In this document: positions 1 to 9,331 of the stretch, piece by piece
How positions within the stretch are numbered: the stretch's first letter is position 1
Layout of the letters: the number at the start of each line of letters is the position of its first letter
NCBI GenBank assembly: GCA_913058395.1
Contig: CAJXQI010000011.1
Location: 1 to 64,000 of the forward strand
Direction of reading: 5' to 3'
Length of the DNA: 64,000 bases
Source of the DNA: an uncultured Colwellia sp.
GTDB taxonomy: Bacteria > Pseudomonadota > Gammaproteobacteria > Enterobacterales > Alteromonadaceae
Notes under the pieces: model-generated
What the model was told of the DNA's origin: nothing
Databases searched by the model: none
The model's input: the letters and a program-made list of their open reading frames with translations, nothing else
Position numbers and translations under genes: made by a program

Positions 1-41
1 CCGCCAGCGTTCAATCTGAGCCATGATCAAACTCTTCAATT
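1..41 (-). rRNA. rrs: 16S ribosomal RNA, 5' end only
   Basis: The reverse complement of these bases is the canonical bacterial 16S 5' end, containing GAGTTTGATCATGGCTCAG followed by ATTGAACGCTGGCGG. The gene reads leftwards and leaves the window, so only about 41 bases are present. The mature 5' end is placed by analogy with E. coli, where the RNA begins AAATTGAAGAG. The leader and promoters lie to the right. Confidence 0.95.
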
Positions 42-262
42 AAAAATCGTTTGTGCATCAACAAGTGATGCTGCTCAATGAATTCTGTCGTGTTACTCAA
101 TCCCGACTAGGAATTAAATAACTACATAAAACGTACCATTCAATCCGAAGATTAAATAATACTTATTTTGTGTGACATCATATTAAGCTGTTTTTTGTTA
201 TCCGAGGATAACTATGTAAAATCAACGTTAATGTGAGTGTCCACACAAATTGCATGATAACT

Positions 263-276
263 AATTGTTAAAGAAC
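263..276 (-). promoter_or_regulatory. rRNA leader boxA antitermination element
   Basis: On the minus strand this reads CGTTCTTTAACAATT, close to the E. coli rrn boxA core TGCTCTTTAACAA. In rRNA leaders boxA RNA recruits the NusB-S10 antitermination complex. It sits about 220 bases before the 16S 5' end, between the promoters and the rRNA, immediately downstream of a boxB-like hairpin, which is the expected order. Confidence 0.8.
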
Positions 277-295
277 GTTAACTCGATGAGTTAAC
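277..295 (-). promoter_or_regulatory. rRNA leader boxB-like hairpin
   Basis: This is a perfect inverted repeat with 8-base arms GTTAACTC and GAGTTAAC around a 3-base loop. It directly precedes boxA in the direction of transcription. That boxB-boxA arrangement is typical of rrn leaders. The arm sequence recurs in the palindrome at 483-498. Confidence 0.7.
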
Positions 296-367
296 CGGTA
301 AGAATCTCATTCGCTCTATACCGTAAAGTAATTCGTTGCTGCAGGCCTTGCCTGAAGCAGGATGCGT

Positions 368-395
368 ATAATACGCGCCCGTGTTTTAAAGTCAA
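368..395 (-). promoter_or_regulatory. rRNA promoter (proximal, P2-like)
   Basis: On the minus strand TTGACT (390-395) and TATTAT (368-373) are separated by 16 bases, with a GC-rich stretch before the -10. A 16-base spacer is characteristic of growth-rate-controlled rrn promoters. An A/T-rich tract resembling an UP element lies just upstream at about 396-425. The promoter drives the leader at 42-367 and the 16S gene. Confidence 0.85.
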
Positions 396-482
396 CATCT
401 TATTTCATTTTTTTGAACTTTCTTTGCAGAAGATTCAAAACCCTACTTTAAGACATTAAGTTAGCTGCTTTGGCCTAAACCG

Positions 483-498
483 AAAGAGTTAACTCTTT
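483..498. repeat. 16-bp perfect palindrome between tandem rrn promoters
   Basis: The sequence AAAGAGTTAACTCTTT is its own reverse complement. It lies between the two rRNA promoters, and its core octamer GAGTTAAC is the same as the boxB arm at 277-295. No protein site is recognised with confidence. Confidence 0.6.
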
Positions 499-506
499 AA
501 AACAAG

Positions 507-529
507 CTTCTTGGGTTGCCCCGAAGAAG
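507..529 (-). other. Leader hairpin with GCAA tetraloop after the distal rRNA promoter
   Basis: The P1 transcript would fold as CTTCTT, a bulged C, GGG, the loop GCAA, CCC and AAGAAG. That is a 9-bp stem closed by a GNRA tetraloop, starting within a few bases of the expected P1 start site near 531. The following GCTTGTTTT is moderately U-rich, so the element could act as a weak terminator or as a 5' stabilising hairpin. Confidence 0.55.
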
Positions 530-537
530 TGGAGCGC

Positions 538-565
538 ATTATGGCGATTTTTCACGGCACGTCAA
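538..565 (-). promoter_or_regulatory. rRNA promoter (distal, P1-like)
   Basis: On the minus strand TTGACG (560-565) and CATAAT (538-543) are 16 bases apart, followed by the discriminator GCGCTCC. The 16-base spacer and GC-rich discriminator are hallmarks of stringently controlled stable-RNA promoters. It lies 170 bases upstream of the proximal promoter, giving the usual tandem rrn arrangement. The rest of 566-711 down to the pssA stop shows no gene. Confidence 0.75.
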
Positions 566-711
566 CCATTAAATGCACTTTATTTACGTAAAGGTGTTTG
601 TTTGCCGTTTAATTGCACATCCTGTCGTTTTAATCGTCTGAAGGATTCAAGATGGCGCTAAATGGCTCCTTCTTTTCGGGTAATTGATAAAAAGGCTAAA
701 TACTTTTCGAA

Positions 712-1551
712 TTAATTACTCTTGCTGCCTGAGTCATCTTTACTATTTTTGTCTTCATCATTTTCGCTTTCAACCTCACATTGGAAGTCAGCATCTTGAT
801 CATCACCAATAACATGTTCTAATTTCAATTTCTTAACTGAACGAATAGTCGTAAACGGACCTGAGCACGCATAGAGTACGAAAATCAATAGCAGGATATT
901 TTCCGGGCTAGATGCGACAACAACAAAACCTAATACTATAAATAGCACGACAATAAAATTTACTTTACCTTTCCAGTCAACGTCTTTAAAACTGTTATAC
1001 CTAAAATTACTGACCATTAACAAACCTGTTGCAATAGTAAGTAGACCTACGATAAATCCATATTCCTGTCCGTCTATTTGATATTCACTCCCGACCCATA
1101 TCAGACTTGCAATAACACCAGCCGCAGCTGGACTAGCTAACCCTTGAAAGTAACGTTTGTCCGCTACGCCAACTTGTGTGTTAAACCGGGCAAGTCGTAA
1201 TGCAGCACAAGCAACATAAACAAAAGCAGCTAACCAGCCAAACTTTCCAAAACTCGACAATGCCCAATTATAAGCCACGAGCCCAGGAGCAATACCAAAT
1301 GAAACCATATCAGCCATACTATCGTACTCGGCGCCAAATTCACTTTGTGTATTTGTCATACGAGCGACTCTTCCATCTAAACCATCAAAAATCATGGCAA
1401 TAAAAATAGCAATGGCTGCACTTATATAGTGGCCATTCATAGATGAAACTACGGCATAAAACCCTGAGAATAATCCGGCGGTAGTTAATAGGTTAGGTAA
1501 AAGGTATATACCCCGTGAAGGAAGTGATTCAGCGCTCTTGTTATCTGGCAT
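712..1551 (-). CDS. pssA: CDP-diacylglycerol--serine O-phosphatidyltransferase
   Basis: This integral membrane enzyme transfers phosphatidyl from CDP-diacylglycerol to serine, making phosphatidylserine, the precursor of phosphatidylethanolamine. The complete CDP-alcohol phosphotransferase signature is visible: D56, D59, G60, A63, R64, G73, D77 and D81. Several hydrophobic helices surround it. The 279 residues are typical of the membrane (Bacillus-type) PssA rather than the E. coli phospholipase-D type. The last 35 or so residues are a charged Asp/Glu/Ser/Lys tail that looks like a lineage extension. The gene reads towards the rRNA operon and is divergent from the DUF4124 gene. No strong ribosome-binding site precedes the ATG. 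Confidence 0.93.
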   Translation of the reverse strand: MPDNKSAESLPSRGIYLLPNLLTTAGLFSGFYAVVSSMNGHYISAAIAIFIAMIFDGLDGRVARMTNTQSEFGAEYDSMADMVSFGIAPGLVAYNWALSSFGKFGWLAAFVYVACAALRLARFNTQVGVADKRYFQGLASPAAAGVIASLIWVGSEYQIDGQEYGFIVGLLTIATGLLMVSNFRYNSFKDVDWKGKVNFIVVLFIVLGFVVVASSPENILLLIFVLYACSGPFTTIRSVKKLKLEHVIGDDQDADFQCEVESENDEDKNSKDDSGSKSN

Positions 1552-1658
1552 AGGTAAAACCGTAATACATCAAATTCATAATATTATTAATCTAGCATAA
1601 GTTTAAATATCAGAGATAGTTGAAGTATCGCTAAATGGTTAATAAAAGTTCTTAAAAT

Positions 1659-1687
1659 TTGTAAACTGGCCTTTCTATTGTTATAAG
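1659..1687 (+). promoter_or_regulatory. Candidate sigma70 promoter of the DUF4124 gene
   Basis: TTGTAA (1659-1664) and TATAAG (1682-1687) are separated by 17 bases, in the divergent gap between pssA and the DUF4124 gene. A start near 1694 would leave a leader of roughly 85 bases. Confidence 0.5.
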
Positions 1688-1780
1688 ATATTGTAGCAAT
1701 TACATTTTAACTGTTAGTTACTAGGACTAATGGATAGATTTTATCGTTATTGGTTTTATAAACTTATGGATAGGTACATG

Positions 1781-2212
1781 ATGAACATTAAAAGAATATT
1801 TCTTTTTTCAACAATATTGGCGTCTTTTAATGCTATGGCGGTCGAAAAATTAACAGTTTACCGTTGGGTCGACGAAAATAATATTGTTCACTTTAGCCAG
1901 AACCAACCAGCACACGACAATTACACTGAAATTAGTATGGCTACTAATAAGAAGTCATCGGCATTACTTGATAAAAGTAATTCTTCTGATACCCCAACAC
2001 CTGAAGAGTCTGACAAAACAAATCTTGCAGCTAATGAGGTTGTTAACGATAAGTGTGATGTTGCACGCCAAAATTTATCTACTTTAAAAGGTTTTGACAA
2101 AATTCAGTACAAAGATGCACAAGGCAATCTAAAAGTATTATCTGATAAAGAAAAAAAGAACCAACTTGCTATGAATACTAAGCAAGTTGAAGTTTACTGT
2201 ACAGATGAATAA
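1781..2212 (+). CDS. DUF4124 domain periplasmic protein
   Basis: The N-terminus has a signal peptide (MNIKRIFLFS, then ALA-type residues ending in NAMA) followed by YRWVDENNIVHFSQNQP. That segment is the hallmark of the DUF4124 domain, a short exported module of unknown function in proteobacteria. The remainder is polar and low in complexity up to a C-terminal segment with two cysteines (KCDVARQNL and VYCTDE) that could form a disulfide. The frame is open back to an ATG at 1730, but starting at 1778 or 1781 puts the signal sequence at the N-terminus and uses a TAGG ribosome-binding site. No function can be assigned. A strong hairpin follows the stop. Confidence 0.75.
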   Translation: MNIKRIFLFSTILASFNAMAVEKLTVYRWVDENNIVHFSQNQPAHDNYTEISMATNKKSSALLDKSNSSDTPTPEESDKTNLAANEVVNDKCDVARQNLSTLKGFDKIQYKDAQGNLKVLSDKEKKNQLAMNTKQVEVYCTDE

Positions 2213-2219
2213 ATTTAGC

Positions 2220-2261
2220 TGGCAGTAAATCAAATAAACTTATTTGATTTACTGCCATTTT
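2220..2261 (+). terminator. Hairpin terminator between convergent DUF4124 gene and clpB
   Basis: A near-perfect 17-bp stem (GGCAGTAAATCAAATA and its complement) with an AACT loop spans 2220-2257 and is followed by ATTTT. It lies between convergent genes and probably serves both strands, although the T-run is short. Confidence 0.75.
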
Positions 2262-2274
2262 GCTAACGACGATG

Positions 2275-4857
2275 CTATTTCGTAGCTTTTATAAAACCTA
2301 ACCTATCACCAACAAGCTCAACTTCAATATGATCACCCGCGGAAAACTCACTTGCTAATAACTTTTGTGCCAACGGGTTTTCAATTTCTTGTTGAATTGA
2401 CCGTTTTAATGGCCTAGCACCAAAAACAGGGTCAAAACCTACTGATGCGACAAAAGATAACGCTTCATCCGATAATGTCATGGTAATATCACGCTCTTCT
2501 AAGCGCTTGATTAATGCTGACACATGAATAGCAGCAATATGCTTAATTTGTTTGGCAATTAATGGATGAAATACGACAGTTTCATCAATACGATTAATAA
2601 ATTCTGGTTTAAAATGGCTACCCAGTTCAGACATAACTTTAGCTTTCATTTCTTGATACTGGCTTTCTTCTGAGTATTCTTGAATAACATCAGAGCCAAT
2701 ATTAGATGTCATTATAATTACTGTATTTTTGAAATTTACCGTCCGCCCTTGCCCATCGGTTAAACGACCGTCATCTAATACTTGTAGCAAAATATTAAAT
2801 ACATCCGGGTGTGCTTTTTCGATTTCATCAAGCAAAATTACAGAATAAGGTTTTCGTCGCACTGACTCTGTTAGGTAACCGCCCTCTTCATAACCCACAT
2901 ATCCAGGAGGCGCCCCTACTAATCTCGCTACCGAATGTTTTTCCATAAACTCTGACATGTCAACACGAACTAATGCATCTTCACTATCAAAAAGGAAATG
3001 TGCCAAAGCTTTAGTCAATTCAGTTTTACCAACCCCTGTAGGCCCTAAGAATAAGAAAGAACCAATAGGTTGATTTGGATCTGCTAGACCTGAGCGAGAA
3101 CGACGAATGGCATTTGATACTGATATCACTGCCTCAGACTGACCAATAACGCGTTTATGAAGGTTATCTTCCATCTGCAACAACTTGTCACTCTCTCCTT
3201 CGAGCATTTTAGCAACAGGTATCCCCGTCGCTCGGCTCAATACGTCTGCTATTTCTACATCAGTAACTTTGTTACGCAATAAGGTCATTTCTTGCATTTC
3301 AGCCTGACTTGCAAGGTCAAGCTGCTTTTCAAGATCTGGGATACGGCTATATTGCAATTCAGCCATAGTGTTAAGGTCGCCAGCACGTCGAGCAGCTTCA
3401 AGTTCAATACGCGCATGCTCTAAATCAGTTTTGATTGCTTGTGTTCCATGCAGTGCGGCTTTTTCTGTTTTCCAAACTTCATCCAACTCGTCATAGCTAA
3501 CTTGGCAGGTTGCGATATCATCAGAAATTAAATCTAAGCGTTTCATTGATGCGGGATCAGAGTCTTTCGATAAAGCTCGTTGCTCTAATTTCAATTGAAT
3601 TAAACGCCGTTCTAACCTATCCAAATTTTCAGGTTTTGAATCCATTTGCAAACGAATACTTGATGCTGCTTCATCAATAAGATCAATTGCTTTATCAGGT
3701 AACTGGCGATCGCTAATATATCGGTGCGACAACGCTGCAGCGGCAACAATGGCCGGATCCGTTATTTCAACATTATGATGTAACTCATAACGCTCTTTCA
3801 GACCACGTAATATTGCAATAGTGTCTTCAACACTAGGCTCATCTATTAATACTTTTTGAAAACGACGTTCTAATGCCGCATCTTTCTCAATATATTGACG
3901 ATATTCATCTAAGGTAGTCGCGCCAACACAATGTAAATCACCGCGTGCTAAAGCAGGTTTGAGCATATTTCCCGCATCCATTGCGCCATCAGACTTTCCA
4001 GCGCCAACCATGGTATGCAATTCATCAATAAAGAGAATGATCTGCCCTTCAAGCTGAGCAAGTTCACTGAGCACTGCTTTTAAACGCTCTTCAAACTCAC
4101 CACGAAACTTTGCACCAGCAACTAAAGCGCCCATATCAAGTGAAAGCACACGCTTATTTCGAATACCCTCTGGTACCTCATGATCAACAATACGCTGAGC
4201 AAGCCCTTCTGCTATTGCCGTTTTACCAACACCTGGGTGGCCAATTAATACAGGGTTATTTTTAGTTCGACGTTGCAGTACTTGAATAGTACGGCGAATT
4301 TCATCATCGCGACCAATTACGGGGTCCAACTTCCCTTGCTCTGCTCGTTCTGTTAAATCAACGGTATATTTATCTAAAGCTTGACGGGTTTCTTCTGCAT
4401 TGACATCGTCAACGTTCTTACCACCACGGATATGTACAATCGCATCTTGTATACGTTGTTCACTTGCGCCTAGTCCTTTAAGAATTTGTCCTAATTTACT
4501 TTTATCTTTTAATGCCGCCAGAACGAATATTTCAGATGAAATATATTTGTCACCATGTTTTTGGGCAAACTTATCGCATAAATTAAGAATATTGCCCATC
4601 GCAGCAGACAGTTGCACTTCACCACCAGTACCTGATACTTGAGCCAGCTCGCCTATCGCCGTTTCCAATTGCGTTCTCAATGTACGAACATTAATACCTG
4701 CGCTTTTTAATAATGGGATAATGCTGCTAGCATTTTGATTTAACAATGCCAACATTAAATGTATAGGTTCAATGAATTGATGATCTTTACCTAATGCTAT
4801 CGATTGGGCATCAGATATTGCCATTTGGAAAGTTTGAGTGAATCTGTCTAAACGCAT
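2275..4857 (-). CDS. clpB: ATP-dependent disaggregase ClpB
   Basis: This is the Hsp100 disaggregase that threads aggregated proteins through a hexameric ring together with DnaK. At 860 residues it has the usual full length. The order is a Clp N-domain (about 1-145), a first AAA+ module with Walker [14 protein letters not shown] near residue 205, a coiled-coil middle domain (about 410-525), and a second AAA+ module with [10 protein letters not shown] near residue 605. The pore motif GYVGYEEGG is present in the second ring. AGGAG precedes the ATG. The gene follows pgeF and rluD on the same strand, as in E. coli, and has its own heat-shock-type promoter. Confidence 0.98.
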   Translation of the reverse strand: MRLDRFTQTFQMAISDAQSIALGKDHQFIEPIHLMLALLNQNASSIIPLLKSAGINVRTLRTQLETAIGELAQVSGTGGEVQLSAAMGNILNLCDKFAQKHGDKYISSEIFVLAALKDKSKLGQILKGLGASEQRIQDAIVHIRGGKNVDDVNAEETRQALDKYTVDLTERAEQGKLDPVIGRDDEIRRTIQVLQRRTKNNPVLIGHPGVGKTAIAEGLAQRIVDHEVPEGIRNKRVLSLDMGALVAGAKFRGEFEERLKAVLSELAQLEGQIILFIDELHTMVGAGKSDGAMDAGNMLKPALARGDLHCVGATTLDEYRQYIEKDAALERRFQKVLIDEPSVEDTIAILRGLKERYELHHNVEITDPAIVAAAALSHRYISDRQLPDKAIDLIDEAASSIRLQMDSKPENLDRLERRLIQLKLEQRALSKDSDPASMKRLDLISDDIATCQVSYDELDEVWKTEKAALHGTQAIKTDLEHARIELEAARRAGDLNTMAELQYSRIPDLEKQLDLASQAEMQEMTLLRNKVTDVEIADVLSRATGIPVAKMLEGESDKLLQMEDNLHKRVIGQSEAVISVSNAIRRSRSGLADPNQPIGSFLFLGPTGVGKTELTKALAHFLFDSEDALVRVDMSEFMEKHSVARLVGAPPGYVGYEEGGYLTESVRRKPYSVILLDEIEKAHPDVFNILLQVLDDGRLTDGQGRTVNFKNTVIIMTSNIGSDVIQEYSEESQYQEMKAKVMSELGSHFKPEFINRIDETVVFHPLIAKQIKHIAAIHVSALIKRLEERDITMTLSDEALSFVASVGFDPVFGARPLKRSIQQEIENPLAQKLLASEFSAGDHIEVELVGDRLGFIKATK

Positions 4858-4906
4858 GAATAATCTCCTATTGCCATATTACTGGACTTACATTTTAGTT
4901 ACTTAT

Positions 4907-4936
4907 GTTATAGGGACACACTATCGTAATTTCAAG
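4907..4936 (-). promoter_or_regulatory. Sigma32 (RpoH) heat-shock promoter of clpB
   Basis: On the minus strand CTTGAAA (4930-4936) is followed after 14 bases by CCCTATAAC (4907-4915). The RpoH consensus is CTTGAAA, a spacer of 11-16 bases, then CCCCATNT, so the -35 is perfect and the -10 nearly so. The predicted start lies about 45 bases before the clpB ATG. The assignment is by sequence only. Confidence 0.85.
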
Positions 4937-5038
4937 TAAGTAATGCTTATGTTTTTGACTTAGGACAAGAGACTATTATGAATTCTTTCAATTGTATAAC
5001 TATGAAGAATCAGTAAGATAAATCACTATCGGTATTAC

Positions 5039-5893
5039 TTAAGTTAAAGCGATAACACTCGCCATACGACCCGTTTTTCCGTCTTTGCGATATGAGTAAT
5101 ATTTACTGCTTTGAGTGAAGGTACAAGCATTAGTTATGGATATATTTTCAATACCAAGCTCTTTAAGTTGAAGTTTCGCAATCATGACTAAGTCAGCCGA
5201 AAATTTGATTGGATTTCCTATCGAGTTATCGGTATTTAAAGACGTAAATGCAGCGGAAAACTCAATTGAACTCTCGATAAAGGTTTCTTTTACTTCACTT
5301 CCAACTTCAAATGCACCTGCACCAATGCAAGGCCCAGACCAAGCAACAATATCACTGGCTGGAGTTTTCATTTTATCTATTGTCGCTTTAATAATGTTCG
5401 CCGCTAATGGCCGCCAGCCAGCATGAATCGCAGCTATTTCATTGCCATTTATATCGGCCAATAAAATAGGTAAGCAATCTGCCGTCATAATAGCAAGTGC
5501 AAGTTTTTTTTCACGAGTAATAGCTGCATCAGCAACAATTGGCGTTATATTGTGGCGGTCTACGTAGGTAACATGATTACCGTGAACTTGCTCTAACCAC
5601 TGAATTTTTGAGTCGTTTGGTAGGTAACTCAATAATATATTACGGTTATATTCAACCGAGATAGGGTTATCGCCGACATGAGCACCCAAATTAAAGAAAT
5701 CAAACTCAGTAGGACGTTCTTCTACATCAGCTGCGCATTTTTTTATAGAATCAAGGTTATCAAACGATTTTTTATCTTTAGGGGGGAAACGTGTCGTAGA
5801 AAAGGCCAACACCTTAGGCGTTGGCCAATTAACTACATGCAAGTTTTCTGGTGACTTAGTAGTCACTACTACTGGCATGCTCTTTAGAGTCAT
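5039..5893 (-). CDS. pgeF: PgeF/YfiH family multicopper-like purine nucleoside enzyme
   Basis: Members of this family (DUF152, YfiH/LACC1) are zinc enzymes reported to act on purine nucleosides; E. coli PgeF has also been linked to removal of mis-incorporated serine from peptidoglycan precursors. The metal ligands are visible as H105 (EQVHGNHV), C141 (MTADCLPILLAD) and H158 (IHAGWRPL), with WSGPCIGAGAFEVG downstream. At 284-285 residues it is somewhat longer than the E. coli protein, mostly through an insertion between about residues 38 and 62. The start overlaps the end of rluD. GTG at 5896, ATG at 5893 and ATG at 5878 are all possible, and none has a good ribosome-binding site. Confidence 0.93.
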   Translation of the reverse strand: MTLKSMPVVVTTKSPENLHVVNWPTPKVLAFSTTRFPPKDKKSFDNLDSIKKCAADVEERPTEFDFFNLGAHVGDNPISVEYNRNILLSYLPNDSKIQWLEQVHGNHVTYVDRHNITPIVADAAITREKKLALAIMTADCLPILLADINGNEIAAIHAGWRPLAANIIKATIDKMKTPASDIVAWSGPCIGAGAFEVGSEVKETFIESSIEFSAAFTSLNTDNSIGNPIKFSADLVMIAKLQLKELGIENISITNACTFTQSSKYYSYRKDGKTGRMASVIALT

Positions 5894-6833
5894 CACGTAA
5901 CATATCAGTTAATGCCACCATATCTTTAGGTACATCTGCATGCCAAGTCATCAGCTCCCCCGTAATAGGATGGTACAAAGATAACATTGCGGCATGTAAT
6001 GCTTGGCGTTTGAACTGACGTAGCATTTCACGTAACTCTTCCGATGCATTTTTCGGTGGACGAGGACGACCACCGTATACTGGGTCACCAACCAATGGAT
6101 GAGTAATATGTGCCATATGCACTCGAATTTGGTGTGTACGACCAGTTTCTAAACGTAAACGCAAGCGTGTATGTAATCGAAACTTTTCCATTACACGATA
6201 ATGCGTCACTGAAGGTCGGCCAGAAAACGTAACTGCCATGTGCGTACGCTTAGTTGGATGACGGCCAATAGGCTCATCTACGATACCACCAGCTGTCATA
6301 ATGCCATTAGCAACCGCTTCATATTCACGGGTAATTTCACGCGCCTGTAAAGATTCTACCAAGTTTGTTTGTGCGGCGATCGTTTTAGCAACAACCATTA
6401 AACCTGTGGTGTCTTTATCTAAACGATGCACAATGCCAGCACGTGGCACTACATCTAATTTTGGACAATGATGTAACAAGGCATTTAACACCGTGCCATC
6501 AGGGTTACCCGCACCAGGATGAACAACCAAGCCTGCAGGTTTATTGATAACCAAAATATCATCATCTTCATAAACAATATTTAATGGAATATCTTGGGCT
6601 TCAAAGCGAATTTCAGCTTCAATTTCAGTATTGATGGCAATTTGCTCACCACCAAACATTTTTTCACGTGCTTTATCGATTACTTGACCATTTACGGTAA
6701 CGTGACCGGCCAATATCCACTCTTTTAATCGTGAACGTGAATAATCAGGGAACATTTCCGCCAATGTCTGGTCGAAACGTTTACCTAAGCATGATTCGGG
6801 AACCGTATCCCGGTGTTGAATTATTTCAGCCAT
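5856..6833 (-). CDS. rluD: 23S rRNA pseudouridine(1911/1915/1917) synthase
   Basis: RluD isomerises three uridines in helix 69 of 23S rRNA. An S4 RNA-binding domain (about residues 18-75) precedes the RluA-type catalytic domain. The catalytic aspartate is D139 in GIVHRLDKDTTGLMV. Its 325 residues match the E. coli enzyme. The C-terminus runs into pgeF, so the two are probably translated from one transcript. AGAGAG precedes the ATG. The gene is divergent from bamD, the usual arrangement. Confidence 0.97.
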   Translation of the reverse strand: MAEIIQHRDTVPESCLGKRFDQTLAEMFPDYSRSRLKEWILAGHVTVNGQVIDKAREKMFGGEQIAINTEIEAEIRFEAQDIPLNIVYEDDDILVINKPAGLVVHPGAGNPDGTVLNALLHHCPKLDVVPRAGIVHRLDKDTTGLMVVAKTIAAQTNLVESLQAREITREYEAVANGIMTAGGIVDEPIGRHPTKRTHMAVTFSGRPSVTHYRVMEKFRLHTRLRLRLETGRTHQIRVHMAHITHPLVGDPVYGGRPRPPKNASEELREMLRQFKRQALHAAMLSLYHPITGELMTWHADVPKDMVALTDMLRDDSKEHASSSDY

Positions 6834-6915
6834 TAAACTCTCTATTAATTAGCACTGTGCAAGGCATGATTGCTAGGTTAGAATGCCAAAGCTTATTTTA
6901 CCTCTTTGCTTGAGC

Positions 6916-6941
6916 AATTACATTAAGTAATTACATTAAGT
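6916..6941. repeat. Perfect 13-bp tandem duplication in the rluD-bamD gap
   Basis: AATTACATTAAGT occurs twice head to tail (6916-6928 and 6929-6941) in the divergent intergenic region. It could be a simple slippage duplication or part of the promoter region. No known operator is recognised. Confidence 0.7.
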
Positions 6942-7001
6942 AGTAATCGCGGCGAAGAAGATAATTATTTTAACTAAAACAAAGTAGTGATATTGAAGTC
7001 T

Positions 7002-7766
7002 ATGGAAAAAATGACAATAAAAATAGTGTGCCTAACATTAGTACTAGGGTTAACCGCCTGTTCAGGGACAAATGAAAAAGAAATTGAAAAAGTGCCTGAT
7101 AAGTCTGCTCAAGCATTATTTTCCGATGCACGACAATCACTTGACAATGGTTTATACCAAAAGGCTATCCAAATATTATCTGCGATAGATTCTCGATATC
7201 CTTATGGACCAATATCTCATCAAGTACAGTTAGATTTAATTTACGCTTACTATAAAAGTGGAGATGCTGCACAAGGCATCGCGTTAACTGACCGTTTTTT
7301 AAGATTAAATCCTACCCATGCTAACTTAGACTATGTCTATTATATGCGCGCTTTGATTAACATAGCGACTCAAGAAAATTTATTCCAAGATTTAGCGGGG
7401 ATTGACCGTTCAGATCGTGATCCTACAGCCGCTCGTGATGCGTTTAAAGATCTTAAGACTATTTTAGAAAAGTACCCAGAAAGCAAATATGCAGCAGATT
7501 CTCGTCAACGCATGTTAGGTATTAAATCTCGCTTAGCTAAATATGAGTTGTCTGTTGCTCGCTACTATTTGAAGCGTGAAGCCTATGTTTCATCGGCAAA
7601 CAGAGGTAAGTATATTGTTGAGTACTTCTCACCTAGCCCTGAAACAGAGCAAGCATTAGAAATAATGATCCTTTGTTATGACGAGCTTGGTTTAGAGGAC
7701 TTACGAATCAATGCAAAGCAAGTACTTGCCGCTAATTACCCTAATAACCCGTTAGTTGCCAACTAA
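7002..7766 (+). CDS. bamD: Outer membrane assembly lipoprotein BamD
   Basis: BamD is the essential lipoprotein of the BAM complex, which inserts beta-barrel proteins into the outer membrane. The lipobox LTAC is visible in the N-terminal signal (VLGLTACSG), and the rest is a helical TPR-like repeat protein with the characteristic YPYGPIS and LNPTHANLDYVYYMRAL segments. Length is about 254 residues. The frame continues upstream to a GTG at 6987, but the ATG at 7002 (GAAG upstream) or at 7011 (GGA upstream) fits better. A hairpin terminator follows. Confidence 0.95.
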   Translation: MEKMTIKIVCLTLVLGLTACSGTNEKEIEKVPDKSAQALFSDARQSLDNGLYQKAIQILSAIDSRYPYGPISHQVQLDLIYAYYKSGDAAQGIALTDRFLRLNPTHANLDYVYYMRALINIATQENLFQDLAGIDRSDRDPTAARDAFKDLKTILEKYPESKYAADSRQRMLGIKSRLAKYELSVARYYLKREAYVSSANRGKYIVEYFSPSPETEQALEIMILCYDELGLEDLRINAKQVLAANYPNNPLVAN

Positions 7767-7810
7767 CACTATTGTTAAAAATTACTTGAGTTAATCTGTT
7801 ACTCATAAAC

Positions 7811-7841
7811 AAAAATACCAGCACTGAGCTGGTATTTTTTT
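7811..7841. terminator. Bidirectional rho-independent terminator between bamD and glnB
   Basis: AAATACCAGC, the loop ACTGA and GCTGGTATTT form a 10-bp stem. A T-run follows on the plus strand and an A-run precedes it, so it can stop transcription from both convergent genes. Confidence 0.9.
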
Positions 7842-7856
7842 GCTTAAATTAATAAT

Positions 7857-8204
<348 letters not shown>

Positions 8205-8409
8205 CTATAAGTTGATTTGAGATCCAGAACAATACTGTAGTTATATTATCACCTTTATCGCCTATTAATATCAATATATTAGAAAGGAGTTATGTTGAAG
8301 TGTTAGAGCAAAAATTCTATTCAAGAAAAGACTTTGTTACACTAGTGCGATATGAAAAATTAATTCTGTTTACTTGTACTTGAGCCAAATATCACCTAAA
8401 GGAAAAATA

Positions 8410-9252
8410 ATGAATCCGCTGGCAATAATCGATGAAATGAAGGTATTACCTGAAATTGATGCAACGTTTGAAATAAAGCGCCGTATAGAGTTTATCAAAG
8501 CAAAGCTAAAGCAATCAGGCTTGAAAACATTAGTACTAGGTATTAGCGGCGGTGTTGACTCTTCAACATGCGGACGTTTAGCACAATTGGCTGTTGACTC
8601 ATTAAATAGCGAAGTTAAACAAGAGCAACGAAGCTATCAGTTTATTGCCGTTCGCTTACCTTATGATATCCAAGTAGATGAAGAAGACGCACAATTAGCA
8701 TTGGCCTTTATTAAGCCTAGCCATTGTTTGACAACAAATATTTATAACGGCGCAGAAGGTATTCACAATGAGGCACTAGCTGCATTAACCAACGCCAATA
8801 TATTATCAGCCAATGAAGCACAGGTAGATTTTTCCAAAGGTAATGTCAAAGCAAGAGCTCGTATGGTGATGCAATATCATATCGCAGGCATAGTAGGAGG
8901 TTTGGTGCTAGGTACTGACCACTCTGCAGAAAACATTACCGGATTCTTTACCAAATGGGGAGACGGAGCTTGTGACTTAGCACCGTTGTTTGGTTTATCT
9001 AAAAGACAAGTTAAAAAGCTTGCTACAGCCCTTGGTGCGCCAGTACAACTTGTTGATAAAGCGCCAACCGCAGACCTTGAAGAATTATCTCCAGGTAAAA
9101 AAGATGAAGAAGCATTAGGCCTAAGTTACGATCAACTCGACGATTTTTTAGAAGGAAAAAACACAGATAAAATAGTTGAAGAAAAAATTATCGCTATCTA
9201 TTTGAAAACACAACACAAGCGCTCTGTAATTCCAACTATCTACGAAAAGTAA
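8410..9252 (+). CDS. nadE: NH3-dependent NAD+ synthetase
   Basis: NadE makes NAD+ from deamido-NAD+, ammonia and ATP. The PP-loop SGGVDSS lies at residues 46-52. [19 protein letters not shown] and [19 protein letters not shown] are characteristic of the short, glutaminase-free form. The ATG at 8410 has AAAGGAA upstream and gives 280 residues; an in-frame start at 8374 would add 12 untypical residues. It precedes two pseudopilin genes on the same strand. Confidence 0.95.
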   Translation: MNPLAIIDEMKVLPEIDATFEIKRRIEFIKAKLKQSGLKTLVLGISGGVDSSTCGRLAQLAVDSLNSEVKQEQRSYQFIAVRLPYDIQVDEEDAQLALAFIKPSHCLTTNIYNGAEGIHNEALAALTNANILSANEAQVDFSKGNVKARARMVMQYHIAGIVGGLVLGTDHSAENITGFFTKWGDGACDLAPLFGLSKRQVKKLATALGAPVQLVDKAPTADLEELSPGKKDEEALGLSYDQLDDFLEGKNTDKIVEEKIIAIYLKTQHKRSVIPTIYEK

Positions 9253-9331
9253 GCTTTTTAATTTGGAAATATCCAATATCTTTGACTATACCTAGCAGTG
9301 AAAAAATACTTTCAACTAAGGAATGGTTGCT

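Noticed and set aside
8283-8302. Strong AAAGGAG followed by a four-codon frame (MLKC) before nadE
   Set aside because: The frame is too short to judge, and no attenuator-like hairpin follows that would suggest a leader peptide.
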